64,000 nt of DNA from Thalassobaculum litoreum DSM 18839 (lineage in GTDB: Bacteria; Pseudomonadota; Alphaproteobacteria; Thalassobaculales; Thalassobaculaceae): the NCBI RefSeq assembly GCF_900102465.1, contig NZ_FNBW01000019.1, positions 1 to 64,000 of the forward strand. Reading direction: 5' to 3'. A program made the translations under genes and the position numbers. Shown here piece after piece: positions 47,788 to 55,849 of the stretch. Below the pieces are notes generated by a model that saw only the letters and a program-made list of their open reading frames with translations, was not told where the DNA came from and searched no databases. How positions within the stretch are numbered: position 1 is the stretch's first letter; the number at the start of each line of letters is the position of its first letter.

Positions 47788-47809
47788 CGGGCGGCCTTCG
47801 GGCCGCCCG
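47788..47809 (+). terminator. carD terminator hairpin
   Basis: Perfect 9-base stem CGGGCGGCC / GGCCGCCCG closed by a TTCG tetraloop, 39 bases after the carD stop. No T-tract follows, but the stem is very stable and the position fits termination. Confidence 0.7.
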
Positions 47810-48009
47810 CATGCGTTCCGGGGTGAGGCACATAGTATGCGAAGGCGTTCGCCCTCAACTCTGCCAGCGAAATCCTGCACTTAACTAGAATCCCGGGAAT
47901 CGGAAATCGCGACTCGCGGTGGGGCTGACCGAGTGGTGCGTTGACGCGCGACTCGGAAATGGTATTGGGGTGGGATGACTCGTTCACCCGAGCGCGAGGC
48001 CCCCCGGCC

Positions 48010-48867
48010 GTGACAACATCCTGTCTCCCCGCCTCCGACCGTCACGTCGATCTGTCCGGCGCCAGGCGCGTCTGGGCGGTCGGCGCGATCTTCGGGGAAT
48101 CCGCACTTCTCTGCGACCTGCACGACCGGATCGCCGCCCGCTTCGAGCCCGGCGACCGGATCGTCTATCTCGGCAATATCCTGGGCGGCGGCGACGTCCG
48201 GGAGACCCTGAGCGAGCTGATGCGGTTCCGGGCCCTGGTGATGGCGCAACCGCCCCTCTACCTGCCGGACGACATCGTCTGCCTGCGCGGCGCCCAGGAG
48301 GAGATGTGGCACAAGCTGCTGCAGATCCACTTTGCGCCGAAGCCGGCGGACCTGCTGCGCTGGATGCTGGACCGCGGTCTCGGCGCGACCCTCGCGGCCT
48401 ATGGCGGCGAGGCCAGCCAGGGCTTCGCGGCCGCCGAGGAGGGCATGGTCGCCCTGACGCGCTGGACCAGCCGCCTGAAGGCCGGCGTGCACGCCTCGCC
48501 GGGGCACCAGACGTGGTTCGGACAGATCCGCCGCTTCGCCTGTACCGGCCCGGACGGGGTGCTGTTCGTCAACACCGGCATCGACCCGTCTCGGCCGCTG
48601 CTCGATCAGCGCGACGCGTTCTGGTGGGGCAGCAAGGGTTTCGAGCAGGCCGAGACGGCCGGATACGAGTCCTTCGCCAAGCTGGTCCGGGGCTACGATC
48701 CCCAGGGCGGCGGGCCGAAGGAAACCGACCGCACGCTGTGCATCGACAGCGGATGCGGCCGGGGCGGGGCGCTGAGCGCGGCGTGCCTGTCGACGGACGG
48801 ACGCCTCCTCGACTGGGTCGAGGCGGTGCCCAGCGAGACCGTGGTCCCCCTGCGCGCGGCCCGCTGA
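48010..48867 (+). CDS. PPP-fold pseudophosphatase (metal ligands lost)
   Basis: A 285-residue protein with the layout of PPP-family serine/threonine phosphatases but without their metal motifs. Where GDIHG is expected it has GAIFGE; GDYIDRG is GNILGGG; GNHE is GAQE; the later histidine site HAG is NTG, and the final GHTP histidine is absent. The general fold markers around these positions are retained (RIVYL, CLRGAQEEM, LFVNTGIDPSRPLLDQ, LCIDSGCGRGGALSAACL). It is therefore probably catalytically inactive and could bind or scaffold. The GTG at 48010 is likely; an ATG 51 bases upstream is possible. It sits between carD and rpoH. Confidence 0.8.
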   Translation: MTTSCLPASDRHVDLSGARRVWAVGAIFGESALLCDLHDRIAARFEPGDRIVYLGNILGGGDVRETLSELMRFRALVMAQPPLYLPDDIVCLRGAQEEMWHKLLQIHFAPKPADLLRWMLDRGLGATLAAYGGEASQGFAAAEEGMVALTRWTSRLKAGVHASPGHQTWFGQIRRFACTGPDGVLFVNTGIDPSRPLLDQRDAFWWGSKGFEQAETAGYESFAKLVRGYDPQGGGPKETDRTLCIDSGCGRGGALSAACLSTDGRLLDWVEAVPSETVVPLRAAR

Positions 48868-49077
48868 CGCGCAGAGCGCATCAATTCCGTCCCACGGATT
48901 TTCCACTCCGATCACGTTTGCTTGAGCGGCGCAGAACCTTGTGCAGCGCAGCAATTTTTTCATGTCAATCGGGTCCCGGATATGATCCGATTTCCGCTGA
49001 AGTGCGTATGTAAGGCTAAAAAGAACCGCAGTACGGGTGTCAGACACCAGCGGGTGCCAAACACACAGGGGGCGGCA
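48868..49077 (+). other. rpoH leader region
   Basis: 210 bases of non-coding sequence before rpoH. It contains GGTGTC-A-GACACC (49036-49048) followed within four bases by GGTGCC, allowing alternative pairing close to the ribosome site GGGGG at about 49068-49072. This could be a translational control element of rpoH, but no RNA thermometer class is recognised. Confidence 0.4.
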
Positions 49078-49962
49078 ATGGCCTATATCGACGACCCGGA
49101 GACCCAGCGCGCCAACATCGCCTTCATCAAGGCCTCGATGAAGGAACCGCTGCTGGAACGTGACCACGAGTTCGATCTGGCCCGCCGCTGGCGCGAGGAG
49201 GGCGACGAGCGGGCGCTGCACGAGCTGGTGCGCTCCTACACCCGGCTGGTGGTGTCCACCGCCAGCAAGTTCCGCAACTACGGCCTGCCCATAGGCGATC
49301 TCGTCCAGGAGGGCAATGTCGGCCTGATGCAGGCGGCCGCCCGGTTCGAGCCGGAGCGCGAGGTGCGGTTCTCGACCTATGCCGGATGGTGGATCCGGTC
49401 GGCCATCCAGGACTACATCCTACGCAACTGGTCGATCGTGCGCACCGGGACGACGGCGGCCCAGAAATCGCTGTTCTTCAACCTCCGGCGCCTGCGGGCC
49501 AAGATCAGCAGCTCCGCCAACGGCGGCATGACCGACGAGGGCCGCATGTACGTGGCGACCCAGCTGAAGGTCGACCGGCGCGAGGTCGAGGCGATGGAGA
49601 TGCGCCTGTCGGGCCACGACCAATCCCTCAACGCCCCGATCTCCGAGACCGGCGAGGACGACTGGCAGGATTTCCTGGCGGACGAGCGGCCGAGCCCCGA
49701 GGCGGTGGTCACCGGCATGCGCGACGCCTCCACCCGCTCCAAGTGGCTGGCGGAGGCGCTGGCGGAACTGTCGCCGCGCGAGCGCACGATCATCGACCAG
49801 CGCCGTCTGAGCGAGGAGGGAGCGACCTTGGAAGAACTGGGCCGGGAGCTCGGCGTGTCCAAGGAGCGCGTGCGTCAGCTCGAGCACCGGGCGCTGATGA
49901 AGCTGCGCGACCGTCTGTCCCATCGCGTCGAGCGGACCGGCGACCTGCTGCTGGAGGCCTGA
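49078..49962 (+). CDS. rpoH: RNA polymerase sigma factor RpoH (sigma-32)
   Basis: A 294-residue heat-shock sigma factor. Regions 1.2-2.4 (LVRSYTRLVVSTASKFRNYGLPIGDLVQEGNVGLM, RFSTYAGWWIRSAIQDYILRNWSIVR-type order), the RpoH-box segment QKSLFFNLRRLR and region 4 (LGVSKERVRQLEHRALMKLR) are all intact. ATG 49078 (MAYIDDPETQ) is chosen over a 52-residue extension that lies in the leader. It should direct groESL, htpG and similar genes. It follows the pseudophosphatase by 210 bases. Confidence 0.95.
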   Translation: MAYIDDPETQRANIAFIKASMKEPLLERDHEFDLARRWREEGDERALHELVRSYTRLVVSTASKFRNYGLPIGDLVQEGNVGLMQAAARFEPEREVRFSTYAGWWIRSAIQDYILRNWSIVRTGTTAAQKSLFFNLRRLRAKISSSANGGMTDEGRMYVATQLKVDRREVEAMEMRLSGHDQSLNAPISETGEDDWQDFLADERPSPEAVVTGMRDASTRSKWLAEALAELSPRERTIIDQRRLSEEGATLEELGRELGVSKERVRQLEHRALMKLRDRLSHRVERTGDLLLEA

Positions 49963-50126
49963 TCCCGCCGCCACGAAAGCGGCCGAAGTCAGGCCAGATT
50001 GCCTCTCACGCCGAACGACGAGAGGAGGTGGGCATGACGCATCGCGCTACACGCGGCTCACCGCCGAACTGACCGCGTTCTGTATGGCATCGGCTGCGCG
50101 GTAGAGAGCGTCGTCGGCGGTGATGC

Positions 50127-51353
50127 CTACGTGATCGCCTGCCACCATCGGCGCGCCACCAGGATCGCCAGCAGGCCTTGCGCTGCGAGCGCCACGGTCG
50201 CCGTCTGCGCGCCAACGACCTCGGCGAGGAAACCGAGATAGAAGAAGCCGACCGGCCCGACACCGATGCACACCGACAGCAGGCCGAGCAGGCGGGCACG
50301 CATCTCGACCGGGGCATGAAGGTAGACGAGGGTGGCCTGCATGACGCTGAACCCGGCGCCGCCGATGCCAACCAGCAGCAGGGCGCCGCCGGCCAGTGCC
50401 ACCAAGGGCACCGTCGCGAACGCGATCAAGCCGGCCATGAAGAGGGTGACGCCGCCGACATAGACCCGTGTGTACCAGTGGGTGCGGGAAAACGCGGCGA
50501 TCGTCAGGGCTCCGAGGAAGGCACCGACACCGTCGATCCCGGCCAACAACCCGACGCCCTCCGGCCCGAGATTCAGATGGTCCTTACCGAGCACCGGGAT
50601 CATGCTGAGGCACGGCCAGCCGAAAATATTGAAGATCACGGTCACCATCAGCACGCCGGTCATCCGACGGTCGCCGCGCACCCACGCCAAGCCCTCCCGG
50701 ACCCGCTGCAGCACCGGTGCGGTATCCGTGACGCCGGTCCGGCTGCGGATCCGGATGCGCAGCGCCGCCACCAGCGCGATCGCGTATAGCGCTGCCCCCA
50801 GCCAGAATACCCCGGCGATCCCGGCCGTCGCCAGGATCAGCCCACCCACCGTCGGCCCCAGCATGCGGCTGGCATTGTTGGTGCCGACGTCGAGCGACAT
50901 CGCCGGGCCCATCCGCTCGGGGCCGACCGTGTCGCCGATCATCATCCGCCGCACCGGGTTATCCGTCGCCCAGCCCAGCCCGTTCACGAAACTGGCGACG
51001 GCCAGGTGCCAGACCTCCAGCAGGCCCAGGGAGCCGAGGATCGCGATGGCGAGCGAACTCGCCATCATCGCCAGCACCACGAGGATCAGTGCGCTGCGCC
51101 GCTCGAGCCGCTCGGCGACGGCGCCGAGGACGGCGCCGAACAGCCCCATCGGCAGCAGCCGCAGCATGGTCAGCATGACGACCAGGAATGCCGATTCCGT
51201 CGCCTGATAGGCGAATACCCCGACGGCCAGCATCTCAAGCCAGCGGACCACGAACACCACCAGCCCGACCAGCCACAGGCGCCGATAGTCCGGCTCTGCC
51301 AGCAGCCAGCCACGCCGGCTTCCCGCGGGTTGCCCCAAACCGCTTTCCTCCAC
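50127..51353 (-). CDS. MFS transporter
   Basis: A 408-residue inner-membrane transporter of the major facilitator superfamily (MFS_3/EntS-like) with about 12 hydrophobic segments. The N-terminal LAEPDYRRLWLVGLVVFVVRWLE and the loop AVLGAVAERLERRSALI (motif A-like) fit drug or siderophore exporters. The start at 51353 is a GTG; other TTG/GTG starts upstream of LAEPDYR are possible. No regulator or biosynthetic partner is adjacent, so its substrate is unknown. Confidence 0.85.
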   Translation of the reverse strand: MEESGLGQPAGSRRGWLLAEPDYRRLWLVGLVVFVVRWLEMLAVGVFAYQATESAFLVVMLTMLRLLPMGLFGAVLGAVAERLERRSALILVVLAMMASSLAIAILGSLGLLEVWHLAVASFVNGLGWATDNPVRRMMIGDTVGPERMGPAMSLDVGTNNASRMLGPTVGGLILATAGIAGVFWLGAALYAIALVAALRIRIRSRTGVTDTAPVLQRVREGLAWVRGDRRMTGVLMVTVIFNIFGWPCLSMIPVLGKDHLNLGPEGVGLLAGIDGVGAFLGALTIAAFSRTHWYTRVYVGGVTLFMAGLIAFATVPLVALAGGALLLVGIGGAGFSVMQATLVYLHAPVEMRARLLGLLSVCIGVGPVGFFYLGFLAEVVGAQTATVALAAQGLLAILVARRWWQAIT

Positions 51354-52018
51354 CGCGTTTCTTATCGTTGGTCCAGGCGCACGCCGGGCGGTGTCACGGC
51401 GGGTCGCGTCGGCTCGAAGTAGATGCTCTGGCGGCGTTCAGGCCAAGACCTGAATCGCTGCGTCAACGTCGATGCTGGCAACGCTCGGCACGGCTGCGTT
51501 GCTGACGCTCTCGGTCGACGTTGCCCGATCCGACGAAGACGCTCGGGCCACCGACGCCAAACCTCTTCCCGTGGCGGCGGACAAGATTTCGGCCGATGGC
51601 GGATCAATTGGGCGGTCCGAATTTCTCGTCGCGCGCTTATCGTGAACGATCAATTCGGGCTGCAAGGAGCAATGCTGCGCGTGGCCGCTATGGGTCGCAA
51701 ATGTCATGGCAGGGTCCGCGCATAGTATGTGGCTGATTGCCTTTGTTGCTGCGTAAGAGCTCAATACCGGCTCTGCAGAGACCGATGCTGTTGGAGGGGA
51801 CGACGCTGATAGGCGATAACTTTTCTTCAGACGCTGTGGCCTTTATCGACCGGCGTTTTGGTCTCGCCGCGACAATCGAGCCGACAGGGGCCGGATAGAG
51901 TGCCAACCGAAGCCATCTCTAAGCATCGGACGAAGCAGAGACCAACGGGCCGACGCGGTGTTGTCGCCGTTCGTGCTTTCATCCACGGTTCCGTCGCGGC
52001 AGGGGACGTTGCGCTGCG
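51354..52018. other. 665-base region without convincing genes
   Basis: Composition is more AT-rich than neighbours in parts. Several short frames exist (51438-51764 minus, 51521-51736 plus and a 37-residue frame at 51785-51898), but none has a family match I can recognise, a good ribosome site or clear codon bias. It may carry decayed coding sequence or mobile-element remnants, or long regulatory DNA for the flanking MFS and glycosyltransferase genes. Confidence 0.5.
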
Positions 52019-53056
52019 ATGACATCGATCCTCATCGTGACCGATGCCTGGACACCGCAGGTGAACGGCGTTGTCAGGTCGCTGGAAAGCGTCATCGGCG
52101 AGTTGACGGCGATGGGCGTGCGCGTCGAGATCCTCTCGCCGAGTGAGTTCCCGACGATCCCGTGTCCGAGCTACCCGGAAATCCGGCTCTCATTGACCCA
52201 TAGAGCCGCCGTGCGGAAGCGGATCCTGGAGCACGGGTGCGACCACCTGCACATCGCCACCGAGGGACCGCTGGGACTGCTGGCGGCCTCCGCCGCGCGG
52301 GGGATCGGCGTTCCGTATACGACCAGTTACCACACGCGGTTTCCCGAATACCTCGCGGCGCGCTGGCCGCTGCCGCTCCGATGGTCCTATGCGTGGCTGC
52401 GCCGTTTCCACAACTTCGGATCCGGGTGCATGGTGGCCACCGAGACACTCATGGAAGACCTGGAAGGACGCGGCTTTCGGAACCTGATGCGCTGGTCGCG
52501 GGGGGTGGATTCCGACCTGTTCCGCCCGATCGGCCAGTCGGTCCTGCCGGATCACCTGCCGCGCCCCATCTTCCTCACCATCGCTCGGGTCGCGATCGAG
52601 AAGAACATTGAGGCGTTTCTGGATCTGGCGCTTCCCGGCACCAAGGTCGTGATCGGGGACGGCCCCCGCCTGGCGCGCCTGCGACGGACATATCCGGACG
52701 TCGTTTTCACAGGTCAGAAGCAGGGAGCGGAACTTGCCGGGCTATGCGCCAGCGCCGATGTGTTCGTCTTCCCGTCCCGCACGGACACCTTCGGTCTGGT
52801 CCTTCTGGAAGCCCTGTCCTGCGGCGTGCCGGTGGCCGCCTATCCTGTCACCGGGCCGCGCGACATCGTCGGGGACAGCGGCGTCGGCGTTCTGAGCGAG
52901 GATCTTCGCCAGGCGGCCTTGAGTGCGCTGCGCATTCCAAGGGACCGCTGCCGCGAACACGCGCTTCGGTTCAGCTGGAGGCTGAGCGCGCGGGAGTTCC
53001 TGCAGAACGCGCTGGTCGCCGAGGCGGCGCACAGGACGGTTCCCGCTACGGTCTGA
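52019..53056 (+). CDS. Glycosyltransferase family 4 (GT-B)
   Basis: A 345-residue GT-B glycosyltransferase. The N-terminal acceptor domain starts ILIVTDAWTPQVNGVVRSLE; the donor domain has IFLTIARVAIEKNIEAFLDLAL, VVIGDGPRLARL and the EX7E-like FPSRTDTFGLVLLEALSCG. Relatives transfer sugars to lipids (diacylglycerol or phosphatidylinositol mannosyl/glucosyl transferases). No membrane segment is evident. It is convergent with the CFA-type gene and the stops overlap by 11 bases; the membrane-lipid function is inferred from that neighbourhood. Confidence 0.85.
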   Translation: MTSILIVTDAWTPQVNGVVRSLESVIGELTAMGVRVEILSPSEFPTIPCPSYPEIRLSLTHRAAVRKRILEHGCDHLHIATEGPLGLLAASAARGIGVPYTTSYHTRFPEYLAARWPLPLRWSYAWLRRFHNFGSGCMVATETLMEDLEGRGFRNLMRWSRGVDSDLFRPIGQSVLPDHLPRPIFLTIARVAIEKNIEAFLDLALPGTKVVIGDGPRLARLRRTYPDVVFTGQKQGAELAGLCASADVFVFPSRTDTFGLVLLEALSCGVPVAAYPVTGPRDIVGDSGVGVLSEDLRQAALSALRIPRDRCREHALRFSWRLSAREFLQNALVAEAAHRTVPATV

Positions 53057-54290
53057 CGAAGGAGATCTGGCGGACATCGATAAAGCCGCCTCGGAAGCCG
53101 CCCTCGCAATAGGCAAGGTAACAGTCCCACATGCGCCGGAAGCGGGCGTCGAAACCCTGGCGTTCGATGGCCGGCCAGTGGGCGTGGAACCGGCTGCGCC
53201 AGCAGGCGAGCGTCCGGGCGTAGTCCAGGCCGAAGGCTTCCTCGGACTCGATGTCCAATCCGTGCGCCCGGGCCAGGTCGACGAGGTGCCGCCGGGTCGG
53301 CAGCATGCCGCCGGGAAAGATATAGCGCTGGATGAAGTCCGGGTTCGCCCGATAGTCTGCGAACCCCTCTTCGGCAATGGTGATGACCTGCAGCGCGGCG
53401 CGGCCGCCGGGCTTGAGCCGATCGTGGAGCTGCCGGAAGAAGTCGGGCCAGTAGGCCTCTCCCACCGCCTCGAACATCTCGATCGAGGCGATCGCGTCGA
53501 ATTGGCCGACGGCGTCGCGGAAATCCCGGACCTCGACCCTGACCCGGTCCGACAGACCGGCCCGCTCGGCCCAGCCGGCAGCATAGGCATGCTGCTCGCG
53601 CGACAGGGTGATCCCGAGCACCTGCACGCCATGCTCCTGCGCGGCATGGATCGCGAAGGAGCCCCAGCCGCAGCCTATGTCCAGAATCCGCTGGCCGGGC
53701 CGCAACCCGAGCTTGGCGGCGAGGCGGCGGTTTTTGGCCGTCTGCGCCGCCTCGAGGTCCGCCACGCCCTCCGCGAAGACGGCGCTCGAATAGGTCATGG
53801 AGGGGTCGAGCCACAGGGCGTAGAAGGCATTGCCCAGATCGTAGTGAAACGCGATGTTTCGGCTACTCCCCCGTCGGCTGTTGCGGTTCAGCCAGTGCAG
53901 CAGGCGGCGGGTCAGAATGCGCAGCAGCCCGTCCGGGTTTCCCTGGTTGAAGATATATTTGTTCCGCTCGAACAGTTCGATCACGGCGACGATGTCGGGA
54001 CTTTCCACCGCCCCGTCCATATAGGCCTCGGCGAAGGCCAGGTGGCCGCCGACGAGGAACCGCTTCACGACGGTGCGGTCCCGCAGGTGAAGCACGGCGT
54101 CCGGGCCGGGGACGCCGCTGTCGAAGTCAACCCGCCGGCCGTCCGCCAGGGTCACGGACAACCGGCCGACGCCGAGGCGCTGCAACAGGCCGAACGCAGT
54201 GCGGGTCCAGGGGTCGAGCCCGGTAAGGCCGACCGAATGCGATCCTGCGGCGCTCGGCGTTGGGCCGCCTGTCGGTTGGTGCCGGTTCAT
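53046..54290 (-). CDS. Cyclopropane-fatty-acid synthase family methyltransferase
   Basis: A 414-residue SAM-dependent enzyme of the Cfa/Mycolic acid cyclase family acting on unsaturated acyl chains of membrane phospholipids. SAM-binding motif is VLDIGCGWGSFAIHAAQEHG (about residue 195), followed by SIEMFEAVGEAYW and a C-terminal catalytic tail. It could make cyclopropane, methyl-branched or methylated furan precursors. ATG 54288-54290 is chosen; it starts four bases after the radical SAM stop, so the two are probably cotranslated. Confidence 0.9.
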   Translation of the reverse strand: MNRHQPTGGPTPSAAGSHSVGLTGLDPWTRTAFGLLQRLGVGRLSVTLADGRRVDFDSGVPGPDAVLHLRDRTVVKRFLVGGHLAFAEAYMDGAVESPDIVAVIELFERNKYIFNQGNPDGLLRILTRRLLHWLNRNSRRGSSRNIAFHYDLGNAFYALWLDPSMTYSSAVFAEGVADLEAAQTAKNRRLAAKLGLRPGQRILDIGCGWGSFAIHAAQEHGVQVLGITLSREQHAYAAGWAERAGLSDRVRVEVRDFRDAVGQFDAIASIEMFEAVGEAYWPDFFRQLHDRLKPGGRAALQVITIAEEGFADYRANPDFIQRYIFPGGMLPTRRHLVDLARAHGLDIESEEAFGLDYARTLACWRSRFHAHWPAIERQGFDARFRRMWDCYLAYCEGGFRGGFIDVRQISFVRP

Positions 54291-54294
54291 GCCG

Positions 54295-55815
54295 TCAGCC
54301 TCCCGGCCGGCCCTGCGCGGCACGGACCGCCTGGGTGACGCGGCCCTCCCCATCGGTGACATGGAGAGGCTCGAAGTCGCGGGCGAATTTTGCGGCGAGG
54401 CGGTGGGTCGGACGATAGCTGACGCTCAACGGGTCGGTCATCGCGCAGTAGGTCCGCGGCGCTTCCCGCCATGTCTGGCGCATCTGCGACAGCGAGCCGA
54501 CCCTCGGGATGCCGCCGAACCTGGTCAGCGGACCCAGCAGGCTCATCAGCGACTGTGCGGTGTCGAAGGAGGCCCGGCGCGACCATGCATGGCGCACGGC
54601 ATGCCGGATGAGCGCCCGTTTCCGGCCGCGAAACCGCAGCAGATCGGCGAGATAGGGAACGACGTGCTCGAGCGGCTCCTTCGGCCATTCGACGAGCTTC
54701 TGTCCGTCGAGATCGCAGAGCCGAAGGTTCGGCATCAGGCGACCCGCGCACGCGGCTTCGTCGAAATAGGGCGTACCCAGGATCGGAATGGTGAGCGACA
54801 GCAGTCCGGGCAGCGGCGTGTCGGTATGGCCCAGCAGCGCGTCGATCTGCCCGTCCACCTCGGCAATCGTCTGCTGGGTGAAATCGAGCATCATTCCGTA
54901 TTCGAAGTGTATCCCGTGCTCGGCGCAGACCCGCGAGACGGTATAGGGGTCGGACGACAGGCTCTGGCGCTTGTTATAGCTCTTCAGCACCGCCGGATCG
55001 AAGGACTCCACGCCGGAGAACAAAGCCTTGCAGCCGTTGGCTGCCACCAGGGCGAGGTTCTCCGGTCGTTTGAAGAAATCGCCGGTGACCAGCGCGCCCC
55101 AACCCCGGAACGCACCGCGCCGCCACCGGGTGCCGAGCAGGTCGACCCGCCGCTCGAAATCCTGGCGGTTGTTGCCGTAGAAATTGTTGTCCAGGACGGC
55201 CAGAAACAGGCGCCGCCCTCCCGCGTTCAACTGCCGGTCTATATCGTCGGATGAATAGGGTTCGTAGGGCCGGTTCTCGCCGGTCAGCGAACAGAAGGCG
55301 CAGTTGAAGTTGCAGTTCTTGGTGGTTTCGACATAGCCGAGACCGGAGAGGCCTGCCGCCATGTCGAAGCGGGGGGCGGGCGCCTCGGCGCGAAAGCCCG
55401 GCCCGAGCAGGTCGTCGATCAGGGTGTCGATGGACTCCACGTTGCCCTGGCAGACATGGTCGAAGACCTCCTCGCACAGAGCCGGCAGGGCACGGGCGAT
55501 CGGGCCGCCGATGGCGACGGCCACATCGGGTCGCGCGTCGCGGAAATAGGCCGAGAGCTGTCGGGCGCGATCGAAGGCGACGGTGAGGCCGGTAAGAATG
55601 ACCAGATCCGGCCAGCCATGGACCTTCCGGTTGAGCAGGGCGCCGTGATGGACCTCGTCGTAGACCCGCACATCCGTCCGGTCGCGGCAGAACCTGCCAG
55701 CCAGATAATAGGGAGCCATGGCGCGGGGAACGAACCCGCGGGTGGGAGCCGCCGACCGCCACGGGTCGACATAGGCATTGACGATCAGAATTCTCGGACG
55801 CCTGCTCGGTGTCAT
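54295..55815 (-). CDS. Radical SAM protein with B12-binding-like N-terminus
   Basis: A 506-residue protein. The N-terminal 160 residues have a Rossmann-like arrangement (ILIVNAYVDPW, LVILTGLTVAFDRA, VAVAIGGPIA) typical of cobalamin-binding radical SAM proteins, though no clean DxHxxG motif is seen. The cluster motif CNFNCAFC (C-x3-C-x2-C) is near residue 185, followed by LFLAVLDNNFYGN and a TIM-barrel C-terminus. It may methylate or rearrange an unreactive carbon. The pairing with a CFA-type enzyme suggests a fatty-acid or lipid modification. Its exact product is unknown. Confidence 0.85.
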   Translation of the reverse strand: MTPSRRPRILIVNAYVDPWRSAAPTRGFVPRAMAPYYLAGRFCRDRTDVRVYDEVHHGALLNRKVHGWPDLVILTGLTVAFDRARQLSAYFRDARPDVAVAIGGPIARALPALCEEVFDHVCQGNVESIDTLIDDLLGPGFRAEAPAPRFDMAAGLSGLGYVETTKNCNFNCAFCSLTGENRPYEPYSSDDIDRQLNAGGRRLFLAVLDNNFYGNNRQDFERRVDLLGTRWRRGAFRGWGALVTGDFFKRPENLALVAANGCKALFSGVESFDPAVLKSYNKRQSLSSDPYTVSRVCAEHGIHFEYGMMLDFTQQTIAEVDGQIDALLGHTDTPLPGLLSLTIPILGTPYFDEAACAGRLMPNLRLCDLDGQKLVEWPKEPLEHVVPYLADLLRFRGRKRALIRHAVRHAWSRRASFDTAQSLMSLLGPLTRFGGIPRVGSLSQMRQTWREAPRTYCAMTDPLSVSYRPTHRLAAKFARDFEPLHVTDGEGRVTQAVRAAQGRPGG

Positions 55816-55849
55816 ATCGCTGCCCTGTCCCCGCGCGGCGTCCCGACGC

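Noticed and set aside
51438-51764. Possible remnant of a transposase in the gene-poor region
   Set aside because: No DDE or HTH motif or terminal inverted repeats could be shown, so it is described only as a region.
51785-51898. A 37-residue plus-strand frame (MLLEGTTLIGD...)
   Set aside because: Protein-like in appearance but without a ribosome site or homologue that I can name.
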